A stretch of DNA of 64,000 nt from JAAYHV01 sp964400515 (GCA_964400515.1 CAYNTJ010000004.1:62001-126000); one strand, 5' to 3'. Counted from the first letter of the stretch, positions 36,098 through 45,580 are shown. The notes: generated from the sequence alone by a model not told the origin. Translations and numbers: made by a program.

Positions 36098-36634
36098 TCC
36101 AACATCGCTAACAATAAGAAGGCACAATCAAGCAAGGGCTATGAATTCTGGGCTACAAAACACAACCTGCAAGTAGCTTCAGATACTGTTATTTTAATGC
36201 GTGAAAAAGGCTTTAAGTCTCTTGCTCGGCTTGATAATTTTATCAAGAAAAGTGCTGACAAAAGGCAAAATCTACAGGACGAAATCAAGGTTCTTGATGA
36301 TACGATAGCTGCCCTTTCCGCTACTATGGAACATATTCATACTGTTTCGAAATACCGCCAAATTTATCAGGCATATAAGAAGGATCCAACCGATAAAGCC
36401 TTTGCCAGTGAGCATAAAGCGGAAATCCTGCTCTATGAAAAAGCCCTTGCAGACCTTAAAAAATCTTATTCAAAACTGCCAAATTCCAAGCAAATTTTTG
36501 AGGAGCTTGAATCCTTAAACGAAAAAAAGAATACCCTTATGCAAGAGTATTCTTCATCCAAATCTGAGATGACCGAACTTTATCAAATTAGAAAAAATTA
36601 CGAGAAATATATGGGGAAAGAGATGGAGAGGTGA
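36098..36634 (+). pseudogene. C-terminal remnant of a mobilisation relaxase
   Basis: The frame is open from the IS edge and reads SNIANNKKAQSSKGYEFWAT and onward, with a helix-rich C-terminal region (LYEKALADLKKSYSKLPNSKQIFEELESLNEKKN, ending KEMER). This matches the C-terminal end of relaxases from clostridial mobile elements as I recall it; the N-terminal HUH catalytic part is missing. No start codon with a ribosome site is found before an internal ATG at 36197. It is most likely the relic of a conjugative or mobilisable element, cut by the IS. Confidence 0.65.
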
Positions 36635-36637
36635 CTA

Positions 36638-37423
36638 TCACTTCATCTCTTTTTGATTTGCATATATTAAATAACTATCCCTTATATCAATCCATTCCTT
36701 GCTTAAAGCATTGTTCAGATTGCAAAATAGCCTTTCAGAAAGAATGATTTTCGATTCAAATACGGCGTTTTCATAGAGTAGTAACACTTCTATTATTTGT
36801 GGTAAAATTACACTTGCTTTCGCTGAATGCTTTTCATATGAATTACATATTTCATTTGCTTTCTCATACACATCTTCAGATGACTCTTTAAGAGAATTCA
36901 ACATAATAGCTCTATCAAAAAAACTGCTGGATACTATAAAGCTTAGCAGTAATGATGAGTAATCATCCATCCCGCTAATAAAAAGTTTTAATACAAAGAA
37001 TAAAAAAGCAACAACTGATAAAAGATAATATGGAAATGACATTTTAGCTGCTATACGAGATGTGAATAGGGAATTCTCGTGTATGTTCGCCAATAACTTT
37101 ATTTCCTCTTTTGATATAGAAGCATTATTATAATAAGGTTCACTATTATAGTTTGGAATTCTTTTTTCATTAAAACTATTATCAATAAGCCCCGTTTCTC
37201 TAATCCGATGCCCTTTATCAAAAAAAACATTTTTGTAATGTGATGACATATATTCGACCACTAATACTACGCCTACTATAGAAAGAAAAATCTTAGCAGG
37301 TATAATCAATGTTACGCCCTGAAAAATAGCTAATGCAAATGCCAGCACACCGAAAACATCTTGACCTATTGCAAATCTTTTTGAAATAATAAAATCTTTA
37401 TTCTGAGGATTTTCTGCTGACAT
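36638..37423 (-). CDS. S-4TM family pore-forming effector (CBASS)
   Basis: Four hydrophobic segments (near residues 24-41, 45-62, 132-150 and 158-175) flank a soluble loop with the conserved region ISKEEIKLLANIHENSLFTSRIAAKM, followed by a cytoplasmic tail. This layout is that of S-4TM putative effectors found with CD-NTase operons. On nucleotide binding such a protein would disrupt the membrane. It overlaps the E2 gene end by 26 bases; ATG 37423 is used with AAGG nine bases upstream. Placement as third gene after CD-NTase and E2 supports the role. Confidence 0.8.
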   Translation of the reverse strand: MSAENPQNKDFIISKRFAIGQDVFGVLAFALAIFQGVTLIIPAKIFLSIVGVVLVVEYMSSHYKNVFFDKGHRIRETGLIDNSFNEKRIPNYNSEPYYNNASISKEEIKLLANIHENSLFTSRIAAKMSFPYYLLSVVAFLFFVLKLFISGMDDYSSLLLSFIVSSSFFDRAIMLNSLKESSEDVYEKANEICNSYEKHSAKASVILPQIIEVLLLYENAVFESKIILSERLFCNLNNALSKEWIDIRDSYLIYANQKEMK

Positions 37424-38063
37424 TTTTACCATCCTTCGTTAATATCATATATGCTTCTGTTATAAATTCATTCTTATACGAAGCATTTTTTATAATAGGC
37501 AACATATATTTTCCGTGACAATCTCTAAGCTTTTTACCCGAACCGCAAAGACACGGAATATGACCTCTATATTTGTCCTCATAAATCATAATTACCATCT
37601 TCTTGTATTGATCTTTGGTCAACTTCAAATCATTTAAATAATAATCTAGTAACCCTTTATATCCGTGTTTTCTGTCACCAAATGGATAAGTATTGTATTT
37701 TTCAAACCAATCCAAGGTGTATATAAAAGCATTCACAAACTTCTTGATAAAAGCTATCAAAGACGGGTTTTCATTTAAAAAATATATCATTTCACCTATT
37801 GTAGCCAAACAAACATTACCATCCTGATAAATATGTTCTATATGTTCTGGATAATCAGATACATAAAACTTTGGAATGCTATTGGGAAAGTTTTTTTGAA
37901 CTATGAGTTTAATATTTCTTTCGCCCTGAGCAATATGTCCATCATAATCCAGGGAGTATTTATATACCCCTTGGATTATCCACTCTATATCATTTTCAAC
38001 CATTATTAATCTCGGCTGACTATCTAATATTTGTTTGACTTCATAACTCAATCCATAACTCAT
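37398..38063 (-). CDS. E2-like ubiquitin-conjugation-fold protein with SEC-C motif (short type II CBASS)
   Basis: The E2 fold is suggested by LIVQKNFPNSIPKFYV and the active-site stretch DGNVCLA with Cys85, followed by a helical region. The C-terminus has a SEC-C zinc motif, CLCGSG...DCHGKY (C171, C173, C182, H183). It lies between CD-NTase and S-4TM genes. No E1 domain and no JAB deubiquitinase gene is present, which defines the short type II layout where the E2-like protein is thought to prime the CD-NTase. It starts 1 base after the CD-NTase stop. Confidence 0.75.
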   Translation of the reverse strand: MSYGLSYEVKQILDSQPRLIMVENDIEWIIQGVYKYSLDYDGHIAQGERNIKLIVQKNFPNSIPKFYVSDYPEHIEHIYQDGNVCLATIGEMIYFLNENPSLIAFIKKFVNAFIYTLDWFEKYNTYPFGDRKHGYKGLLDYYLNDLKLTKDQYKKMVIMIYEDKYRGHIPCLCGSGKKLRDCHGKYMLPIIKNASYKNEFITEAYMILTKDGKNVSRKSSE

Positions 38064-38064
38064 A

Positions 38065-39171
38065 CTACTTCTTCCAAGGTTTTGTAGGTGTAATTATTGT
38101 AGGCGTTTCAAAAGTTTCTGCAAATACTCTTGTGTTAATATCATTGTGAATACTTTGTTTGAATTTTCGTTCATCCTCAATATTCATAAAGTCGTTTAAT
38201 GCCGAAATCCATTTACCCATATTACTCAGCCTATTATCTGTATATCGTTCAATAAGATTTTCTCTTAAATCAACTGGATTTAATATTTTGCCATCCTGCA
38301 TTAGAGATATAGTTTTATTACTAAATCCAACAATAAAAGCATTTACTATGTCTGAAACCGATAAAAGCCATTCGTTTTTTATGCTGTCTGCAACTAAAGC
38401 TGAGATTAAAATTGACGATGGCTTGTCTCCCCTCAATTTGCTTCTGTCATAATAAATATCTCTATGTCTCTTTATAAACTGGACAGCTCTTTGCAAACTT
38501 GATCTATAGTAGTAAGTTGGTATTTTCTCTGCACTTGCAAACACCATCCTTATGTCGTATGGCAAATTATTGTATTGCTCTGATTTCATATCAGTACTTA
38601 AATGCTTATTACTAATTTCCAAAAACCAATCACCAAATCCGAGAGGATTACTGGTAAGCCAATCATAGTCAGATGATTCTTTATTTGTTATGGCAACAGT
38701 TTTCCCTGCATTTGAATACGAAACTCCCGAGTTAATAATGTCGTTCTTTATCGAAATATCTTCGTCAACTGATGGGACAATATCCAAAGAAAATCCAACA
38801 CCATCAGCTACTTCTGCATATTTTAGCGTCCAGCAATTTCTATCTTCTTTTTCTAACTTATCGGAATAAATTCCACTTTCTTTTATACAATTTCCAACAT
38901 CATTTTTTACACTTTTTGCATTAGTGTCTTCCTTTTTTCTTTTCAATATCGCCAATACATCTAAATCATAATCATGTTCTTTACCATCACGGTATGGGCG
39001 TATCGTTGTACCTATCAAAAATGAACCCTGTGGATAAAAATCAGAATCCAAACCTTGTTCATCTAAGTATTTTGATAAGGCATCATACTTATCTCTAGCA
39101 TTTTTCTCCATAGTTGGAGATAAATCCAAATCAGATAATGATTTCAATATATCTTTATCTCTGTTCAACAT
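38065..39171 (-). CDS. CD-NTase (cGAS/DncV-like) of a CBASS system
   Basis: The nucleotidyltransferase core is visible: GSFLIGTTI (GS at 49-50), D69 and D71 in EHDYDLDVLAIL and D130 in GFSLDIVP, the catalytic carboxylates. 368 residues, with an all-helical C-terminal half. The enzyme would make a cyclic oligonucleotide after phage sensing; the product cannot be told. The C-terminus ends PTKPWKK, without the terminal glycine of CD-NTases ligated by E1-E2 fusions. AGGAGG precedes the ATG. Only 46 bases separate it from the type III Res gene, so it is probably co-transcribed. Confidence 0.9.
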   Translation of the reverse strand: MLNRDKDILKSLSDLDLSPTMEKNARDKYDALSKYLDEQGLDSDFYPQGSFLIGTTIRPYRDGKEHDYDLDVLAILKRKKEDTNAKSVKNDVGNCIKESGIYSDKLEKEDRNCWTLKYAEVADGVGFSLDIVPSVDEDISIKNDIINSGVSYSNAGKTVAITNKESSDYDWLTSNPLGFGDWFLEISNKHLSTDMKSEQYNNLPYDIRMVFASAEKIPTYYYRSSLQRAVQFIKRHRDIYYDRSKLRGDKPSSILISALVADSIKNEWLLSVSDIVNAFIVGFSNKTISLMQDGKILNPVDLRENLIERYTDNRLSNMGKWISALNDFMNIEDERKFKQSIHNDINTRVFAETFETPTIITPTKPWKK

Positions 39172-39217
39172 TTTTAATTCCTCCTAAAAATATATACATC
39201 ATAATGCAATTATTTCT

Positions 39218-41827
39218 TTATAATTTTACAATCCACTTATCAATCGCTTTTTCAAATTCCTCCATTCTATTATCATTATTAAAGAATGGGAATCCGATTA
39301 TTTTATAATCATCTGCAAATTTCCCTGTAACTGAATGCTCTTTTTCAATCAGCATTGAAAACGCTTCTTTCCAGGCATCATTATCCAAGAGTTGATTGCC
39401 TTTAGGTTCAACATATCCCTGATAAGTGAGACTGCCTTCGCTTCTTTGTTTTCTTACAAACAGCAAAAAGTCAGGTTCAAATCGCTCTCCAGCTTCAAAA
39501 GAATATATAGCCAATTCAGGAATTCTTTCATTCCTAACAACATAGTATTCCAGATTCTTTTCCTTAAGTTTTGGCTCTATGTGTGTTTTGAAATACTTTA
39601 CAAAAAGCTTTTCTTCACTTGTTCCGTAGTTATCATTAAATACATACCAACTCTCATTTGTTAAGTCTAATCTGTATTCTTCATTGGAACAATCGTTTTG
39701 TGAATTGCCTTTTCCACCATTCCCCTCAACTGATCCTAAACTGATTTTCTTATCTTTCAAAACCACTTTAAGCTGTTTAGGCTCAAATTCTTTAGAACCG
39801 ACATATTCAGGTTTTATAGCCATAACATGTGATGCTACTTTTACCAAGGCGTGCTTCACAGCTGAAAATAAAATCCTTCCATTGACCTCATCTTGGGAAT
39901 ATGTTATTTCCACATTAGAGTTTCCGAGAAACTCATCTGAAGTTAAAAACTCCCTCATTGATTTTAGAGATGGATATTTCGCTTTAAGTATGTCGAAACG
40001 AAGCTCATCAAAACATTCTATAGCCCCAAGCAGGATGTTATAATCTATATCCTTGAATTTAATACTCTTCATGTTTGTCTTAATGGTACTTATGTTTGGA
40101 GTATCATCGCCTACAAGATTTAATATATTTCCCTTACCGGAAAGGGCTGTATAGTAATATGTTTTTGTCCTCATACTCGGCTCAAGAGAATGTACTTCAT
40201 CTCGTCCCTTCAGCAATCTCTTATTAGAAAATACATAACTTTTCTTATAAAAGTCACTATCCTTAAACTCATCTTTAAGTCTATATTCCAAAATGATCGG
40301 ATCAGGTGCCTGCAATCCTGTTTCTATAAGGGCGTTCTTTAATTCTGATATATATCTTGAATCGTTTTTACTATGAAAGTACATTGTTTCTAAAATACGA
40401 TTCGGATTTGATATATCCCCATCAAATTTTCTTTTGAATTTAAGTTCCTCATCATCTACAACAAATGGGCAATACCTTGCACCTCTTCCAATAAGCTGTG
40501 CTTCTTTAATTGTATAACTTCCTATTTTTCCACCTGATTTACTTTGTCTTGTATCATACAGACGGACTATATCAAAGAGGTTAAGTACATCCCAGCCTTC
40601 AGTTAACATATCTACCGCAAAGATAAGTCTAATTGGATTATCAAGGTCTTCCAAAGAATTAACCAACAACTGGTTTTCCTTATTATTATCTGAAGAACCA
40701 TTCATTATTATCGAGGTATTTTCGGTAAATGCAGTCTTAATTGACTGCTCCAAAAGTTCCAGAGTATCATCCTTTTCCTTGAAATAATTTATCGCTTCCG
40801 TCAATTTTTCTATTCCAACCAATTCTAAGTTCTGAATTTCGTAACTTGTCAAATCCTTTACTTTCTTAAAAAATTCATCATAGAAACTTTTTGACTCATC
40901 TATTTTTTGCGATTTAAGCATAACTACAGGCTTAATATTGAGTTTTAAGTCAGCAAACAAAAACCTCCTGTACTCACTCATTACAAGAGCCATAAGCGTT
41001 CTTGCCCATAAATCGGTATCCGTTGCAAAGTTCTGGAAGTCTTTTGTGTATCCGCTTTCTCTAAAAGAAATAAGCGGATAGTTAAATATGATTTTGTCCT
41101 TATACTTCTGTAATACATTTGGATCTTTTAAATCACAAGTAGCCGTAAATTCAAGCATAATGCTATCCTTATTTCGTGATAAAGCATTTTTAACAGAGTA
41201 TTCCCAGCTTTTAGCAGCTTCTTCTTCGTCTTTAGTAGGTTTCTTAGTTAGTGAATTGATATGATGGCTCTCATCAGAAATAAAAACCACTTTATTATTT
41301 TCAAAGTCATCATAGGTAAGTAAATTTTCTTTTGCTTCAAATAAGTCCATATGAAGCTTTTGTGTAGTAGTAAACAATATCTCAATGTCATCATCTAATA
41401 TATTACCACTAAAGTTTTCAACTCTTTTTATCTTGATTTTTTTCCCTAAGCACTCAATAACATCGTTGAATAGGTACTTGTTTGAAAGTGGATTGATGAA
41501 ATTATCAATCGTCTTTTCAAGCACATTGGTCTGATTTACAAAGAATAAAAACTTTCTATATCCCTTTGTATATAAGTACAATATTAGACCTGCCATAATG
41601 ACAGTTTTACCACTGCCCGTAGCCATATGAAAAAGAGTATGGACTTGCTTATTCTTTCTTAATCCGTCATTGTCAAAATATAAAGCAAAATTTGTAAAAG
41701 CATCGATTTGATACTCTCTTAGAGATATTTTTTTTGAGAGTCCACTTTTAATAATTTCAGGAAAATCGACGCTCATACCAACTTCTTTTGCGACATCTAA
41801 TTTTTCATATAAAAACTGTTCCGCCAT
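39218..41827 (-). CDS. Type III restriction enzyme Res subunit (DEAD/H helicase-nuclease)
   Basis: The N-terminal helicase has motif I HMATGSGKT and motif II SDESHH, plus motifs SRNKDSIMLEFTAT and MLTEGWDVLNLFDIVRL (V/VI). The C-terminus carries a PD-(D/E)xK nuclease: EPDFLLFVRK then YVEPKG. It needs the Mod subunit and cuts DNA between oppositely oriented sites. 869 residues. Start at 41827 is preceded by GGAGG and lies 1 base after the mod stop. Confidence 0.9.
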   Translation of the reverse strand: MAEQFLYEKLDVAKEVGMSVDFPEIIKSGLSKKISLREYQIDAFTNFALYFDNDGLRKNKQVHTLFHMATGSGKTVIMAGLILYLYTKGYRKFLFFVNQTNVLEKTIDNFINPLSNKYLFNDVIECLGKKIKIKRVENFSGNILDDDIEILFTTTQKLHMDLFEAKENLLTYDDFENNKVVFISDESHHINSLTKKPTKDEEEAAKSWEYSVKNALSRNKDSIMLEFTATCDLKDPNVLQKYKDKIIFNYPLISFRESGYTKDFQNFATDTDLWARTLMALVMSEYRRFLFADLKLNIKPVVMLKSQKIDESKSFYDEFFKKVKDLTSYEIQNLELVGIEKLTEAINYFKEKDDTLELLEQSIKTAFTENTSIIMNGSSDNNKENQLLVNSLEDLDNPIRLIFAVDMLTEGWDVLNLFDIVRLYDTRQSKSGGKIGSYTIKEAQLIGRGARYCPFVVDDEELKFKRKFDGDISNPNRILETMYFHSKNDSRYISELKNALIETGLQAPDPIILEYRLKDEFKDSDFYKKSYVFSNKRLLKGRDEVHSLEPSMRTKTYYYTALSGKGNILNLVGDDTPNISTIKTNMKSIKFKDIDYNILLGAIECFDELRFDILKAKYPSLKSMREFLTSDEFLGNSNVEITYSQDEVNGRILFSAVKHALVKVASHVMAIKPEYVGSKEFEPKQLKVVLKDKKISLGSVEGNGGKGNSQNDCSNEEYRLDLTNESWYVFNDNYGTSEEKLFVKYFKTHIEPKLKEKNLEYYVVRNERIPELAIYSFEAGERFEPDFLLFVRKQRSEGSLTYQGYVEPKGNQLLDNDAWKEAFSMLIEKEHSVTGKFADDYKIIGFPFFNNDNRMEEFEKAIDKWIVKL

Positions 41828-41828
41828 A

Positions 41829-43742
41829 TTAGACCTCCGCATAGAAAGATTTTGTGAATGCCTTATCCGACTCGCTTATAGCATAGCTTTCATCATCCAT
41901 ATCCGAGTAATTTACATAGAGCTTGTTCTTATCAACTAAACTGATAAGAGCATTTTTCTTCTCTTCCAATTCCAATGAAGTAAATTCTTCATCAGCTTTC
42001 TCCAACTCTTCCCTTGTGATATATGGAATAATACGCTCATCAGCATAGATTTCACTCTTTATTTCATAGATTGTTTCTTCTGAAGCTGATTGGATTTTTT
42101 CAATGAGCATACTTGCGTTTTCAAGAAGCTCGCAGTAAACAAATGAGCCACCACCTTGCCAATTTACAGCTTTAGAGATGCCACCTTGTTCGCCGTCTAT
42201 TACTTTTTTTATTCGCTCCACTGTAATATCTTCAATATAATCCATCTGCTCTACACCTATATATCTGCGACCCATTTTATGAGCTACTGCACAGGTCGTT
42301 CCAGAGCCAGAAAAATAATCTAATATTAAATCATTTTCTTTTGTCGTAGCCTGCACCAAGAATGAAATAATACTCTCTGGCTTGGAATAAGGAAACTGCA
42401 ATGACATACTTTTCAAATGAGAAGTTGCATCTTCATTTGTTCCTACGCCAATAGCTTTCGACAAATATTGTTCATCAATATACTTTTCTGGTGCCATCGT
42501 GCTTGCCTCTTCTCTTTGAAACCTAATTGAGAACTTAGAGGATTTAACTAAGAAATATGTTCCCTTTTCAATTTCTTCATCCAACATTTGTTGCCCCCAT
42601 TTAAATTCTCCTGCCAAAGTTACTGGTTCAATATTTGTGCCATTCTGCACTTTGCATTCACCAATTATTTCGACTCTATCTGGTTTTCCACTATATATTC
42701 CATCTTCCAGATTGAATTTGATTGTCATAGCAGGAAACACTAATGAGTGATAGGAATTACCAGTATTTAGCAATGGTGCATCACCATTTTCAGTTTTTTT
42801 ACCTTGGTAGCTGATTGAATTGTTTTTCTTTTTTTCATAGCAAATAATATACTCAACTGATGCCCTTGATTTTGGAGAAAGTGAATCTGCATTATCAGTA
42901 TTCTTCCAAATAAAGGTTTCTACAAAATCATTCTGTCCAAAAATCTCTTCCATTAGAACTTTGACCCAATGTACGCCTTCTTCACCTATATGGCAAAAAA
43001 GAACACCTTGGTCTTTTAATAAGTTATATGATATTTCTAATCTATTTTTCATAAATGCGAGCCAACTGCTTAACTTAAAATTGGAATTATACTTAAAGGC
43101 ATCTGCCGGCTTTGTCTTATTAAAATAATAGGGCGGATCTATATATATACACTTAACTTTCCCTTCATATCTTTTCAGTAGGCTAGATAGTGCAATCAGG
43201 TTATTACCTTTAATAATTAAGTTATCTTTCTCATTAAAGGTAATATTTTCTTCGGCTCCATCTTTTGTATATCTCTTTGCATTGGTAAAAACCTTTGGAG
43301 CAAGCATTTTGCTAATCTCATCGCTTGCAATAGTCTCATTGTAGAAAATCTCTTTACGCTTCTGATCTTCCTTGTCCTGACCACCTTCAAGGACACAATC
43401 TTTATATGGAAAGTCTAATACTACATCATTCGACTTTGAGATAAAGTCTCCATTATGTGTTAAGCCAATTTTATTGGTATATCTCGTATATGAGTCTGGC
43501 AAAAATTCTTTAGACTCAATAAACCAAGCAAACTTCTGCTTGTCGAAAACAAGCGTTCCGTTTACATCATCAAAAAATCTTTCTTTAATTTTTTCATCCG
43601 ATAAAAGTAACGACAATAATTCTTTATCCATTGCCATTACATCGCTATAAACCATTGCCTTGAGCAATTTACCATCATCAGATAGATATTTTGAATTCGT
43701 TTTTAATACTTCTTCAACTATTTCAAAAATATTCTTATTCAT
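41829..43742 (-). CDS. Type III restriction-modification Mod methyltransferase
   Basis: An adenine/cytosine amino-methyltransferase of the beta order: DPPY (residues 202-205) comes before the SAM-binding FSGSGTT near residue 490 (ILDYFSGSGTTCAVAHKMGRRYIGVEQ). 637 residues, matching a type III Mod with its central target-recognition region. Mod both modifies DNA and guides Res. It follows the XRE gene directly (stop and start adjacent) and is followed by res at 1 base. Confidence 0.92.
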   Translation of the reverse strand: MNKNIFEIVEEVLKTNSKYLSDDGKLLKAMVYSDVMAMDKELLSLLLSDEKIKERFFDDVNGTLVFDKQKFAWFIESKEFLPDSYTRYTNKIGLTHNGDFISKSNDVVLDFPYKDCVLEGGQDKEDQKRKEIFYNETIASDEISKMLAPKVFTNAKRYTKDGAEENITFNEKDNLIIKGNNLIALSSLLKRYEGKVKCIYIDPPYYFNKTKPADAFKYNSNFKLSSWLAFMKNRLEISYNLLKDQGVLFCHIGEEGVHWVKVLMEEIFGQNDFVETFIWKNTDNADSLSPKSRASVEYIICYEKKKNNSISYQGKKTENGDAPLLNTGNSYHSLVFPAMTIKFNLEDGIYSGKPDRVEIIGECKVQNGTNIEPVTLAGEFKWGQQMLDEEIEKGTYFLVKSSKFSIRFQREEASTMAPEKYIDEQYLSKAIGVGTNEDATSHLKSMSLQFPYSKPESIISFLVQATTKENDLILDYFSGSGTTCAVAHKMGRRYIGVEQMDYIEDITVERIKKVIDGEQGGISKAVNWQGGGSFVYCELLENASMLIEKIQSASEETIYEIKSEIYADERIIPYITREELEKADEEFTSLELEEKKNALISLVDKNKLYVNYSDMDDESYAISESDKAFTKSFYAEV

Positions 43743-43961
43743 TTATTTATCCTCCAAACTATTATTTTCAATACAAATCAAATCACCAATATCTGTTCCA
43801 AGTTCTTCGCAAATTTTTCCGATAATCGTAAGCGATACGGCATCTCCCCTTGCCATTTTTGAAATTGTAGTAGGCGATACCCCCGTTCTATCAATTAGGT
43901 CTTTTTTCTTCATATTCTTGTCTATTAAAGTCTTCCAAAGTCCATTGTAGTTGAATTTCAT
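43743..43961 (-). CDS. Small XRE regulator heading the R-M/CBASS operon
   Basis: 72 residues, all helix-turn-helix: YNGLWKTLIDKNMKKKDLIDRTGVSPTTISKMARGDAVSLTIIGKICEELG. The start at 43961 has AGGAAAAAG upstream; the 14 extra upstream residues of the open frame are dropped. It stops exactly where mod starts, so it is coupled to the restriction system and is likely its control protein. The promoter (extended -10) lies about 45 bases upstream. Confidence 0.85.
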   Translation of the reverse strand: MKFNYNGLWKTLIDKNMKKKDLIDRTGVSPTTISKMARGDAVSLTIIGKICEELGTDIGDLICIENNSLEDK

Positions 43962-44006
43962 TTTTCTTTTTCCTCGCTCCATATATGTGGATTTTTTATC
44001 CATAAT

Positions 44007-44015
44007 ATTATAACA
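44007..44015 (-). promoter_or_regulatory. Extended -10 promoter of the XRE-mod-res-CBASS operon
   Basis: TGTTATAAT on the minus strand, an extended -10 element, ends about 45 bases before the XRE start. No clear -35 is needed or seen. Confidence 0.5.
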
Positions 44016-44062
44016 TATTCCCTACAATATTTCTATGTGATGAAATGTAAAGCGAGAATTCC

Positions 44063-44084
44063 ATTTGTACGTTTTCTTACAAAT
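44063..44084. promoter_or_regulatory. Inverted repeat upstream of the XRE operon
   Basis: ATTTGTA (44063-44069) and TACAAAT (44078-44084) with 8 bases between. It is about 50 bases upstream of the -10 element and may be an XRE operator. Confidence 0.35.
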
Positions 44085-44114
44085 AACTCATATATTATAT
44101 CCATTAATCACTAG

Positions 44115-45209
44115 CTATACTATCTTATCCCACTCATACCTTACCTTCTCATTGGAAAACTTATTCCAATTTAAGCAACCCTCTTTCTGTAACCTTCCTA
44201 TTACAATAAATGGTTTTACCTTATTTTTCTTTGCAAGGCTATTAATACTATCCAATGTAAAGTCGTTATTATTAATAAAGCTTAGGTATTGTTCTTCATC
44301 AAGCAAGAATGAACAAGCTAATCTATCTGCATTAACTTCCTGCTTGCTTTCACCATCATCATAATCAATCAGTTTCTTTTTTATATCACCATTAATAATA
44401 TGAGCAATTTCATGCATCAGTGTAAACCAAAATTGATCAGCCTGAGCACCTCTGATTGTCATAATTAATGATAGTGTATCATCATTATTATTAGTTATTA
44501 CACCTTGAACCGGAGCTCCTTTAAAGTGCTTCATAAGAATAAACTTAATACCACATTCCGCAAATATTCTTTCCAGTTCAGGAATAAATAACTTAGGTTC
44601 CTTAAACATCAAATTTTTAATCTTTTGGATACTTCCTTCTAAAAGTTCTACATCCAAAGTTTTGTTTACCTTAAGTCTTTCTGTCTTAAGTTCACATATT
44701 CTAAGCCAAGCAAAAATAACATAGGGATTTGCTTTTACACTTTGAGAAACTCTAAATGCTCCCGTAGTTATAATCTTTGGAATGCTTTCGAGAGAACTGA
44801 TATTTAAACATTTTCTAAGCTCAATAACCTTTTCGTCTTTGCTGGTTGTATCTTTTATAAAGCCCTCTAAAACAAGTTCATTGTATATATCCTTTAACAC
44901 CTTAAGAATATTCAATTCATCTTCAGAAATATGATTTAATTCCTCAAAATCAGCTATCTCTTTATCATAATTAGCCTGCAAGTTAATCCAAAAACTCGCA
45001 TCAATACCAAGGGCATACTCAAGTTTTTTACTAAATTTAATAGATATAGGCTTTAGACAATTAACAATATCACTGATATGCTTAGTAGAATTCCCCGTTC
45101 TTATAGAAAGCTCCCTTTGTGACATTCCCCTATCTTCAATTATTTCCTTTAATGTTTCCCCCGGATGTATGATAAATTCAATGGATAAGCCATTCTTGTT
45201 TTTTACCAT
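44115..45209 (-). CDS. HigA-type antitoxin fused to an ImmA/IrrE metallopeptidase
   Basis: Residues 10-75 form a HigA/VapI-like XRE domain (HPGETLKEIIEDRGMSQRELSIRTGNSTKHISDIV). The C-terminal half has the zinc motif HEIAH with VNADRLACSFLL nearby, as in ImmA/IrrE peptidases. It overlaps the upstream HigB toxin gene by 32 bases, with GAGG before ATG 45209. The fusion suggests that the antitoxin can be cleaved, by itself or by a trigger. 364 residues. Confidence 0.88.
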   Translation of the reverse strand: MVKNKNGLSIEFIIHPGETLKEIIEDRGMSQRELSIRTGNSTKHISDIVNCLKPISIKFSKKLEYALGIDASFWINLQANYDKEIADFEELNHISEDELNILKVLKDIYNELVLEGFIKDTTSKDEKVIELRKCLNISSLESIPKIITTGAFRVSQSVKANPYVIFAWLRICELKTERLKVNKTLDVELLEGSIQKIKNLMFKEPKLFIPELERIFAECGIKFILMKHFKGAPVQGVITNNNDDTLSLIMTIRGAQADQFWFTLMHEIAHIINGDIKKKLIDYDDGESKQEVNADRLACSFLLDEEQYLSFINNNDFTLDSINSLAKKNKVKPFIVIGRLQKEGCLNWNKFSNEKVRYEWDKIV

Positions 45210-45531
45210 GATAATCCTCAACTCCTTTAATAATAACTGTATCACAATCCATCAGAACCTCCGGCTCCAAACCTTCAGCCTTTGGCCTTACAATTAATCT
45301 CTCATTTCCCGATAAACTAATTCCATAATAGCCACTTAAACCATGATCCAGCTTATGGGGTCTTCCCAGACCCGTGCTCAAATAAATTTGGAACGTCTTA
45401 GCCGCCTTTAACTGATCATATCTTTTCTTAACAGCTTTAGTTAATTCAGCCCCAATTTTCCTTTTCATTTTATTTAAATCATTAAAATACTCTTCTATTC
45501 TTTCCGATTCATATTCTATTTGCAATACCAT
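45178..45531 (-). CDS. HigB/RelE-type toxin
   Basis: 117 residues with the RelE/HigB fold: YESERIEEYFNDLNKMKRKIGAELTKAVKKRYDQLKAAKTF, GRPHKLDHGLSGYYGISLSGNERLIVRP, and VIIKGVEDYHGK. Relatives cut mRNA in the ribosome. The toxin gene precedes its antitoxin, as in HigBA. Two operator copies lie directly upstream of the start. Confidence 0.88.
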   Translation of the reverse strand: MVLQIEYESERIEEYFNDLNKMKRKIGAELTKAVKKRYDQLKAAKTFQIYLSTGLGRPHKLDHGLSGYYGISLSGNERLIVRPKAEGLEPEVLMDCDTVIIKGVEDYHGKKQEWLIH

Positions 45532-45543
45532 ACACCACCTTTT

Positions 45544-45577
45544 GTTACCCATTTGGTAACATTACCTATTTGGTAAC
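45544..45577. promoter_or_regulatory. Tandem 17-bp HigA operators
   Basis: GTTACCCATTTGGTAAC (45544-45560) and ATTACCTATTTGGTAAC (45561-45577) lie end to end. Each has GTTACC/GGTAAC-type arms around five bases. They sit between the -10 box and the HigB start, so binding would block transcription. Confidence 0.85.
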
Positions 45578-45580
45578 TTA

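Noticed and set aside
36197..36634. A separate 145-residue gene
   Set aside because: The frame is open upstream to the IS edge with relaxase-like sequence, so it is the tail of a truncated relaxase.
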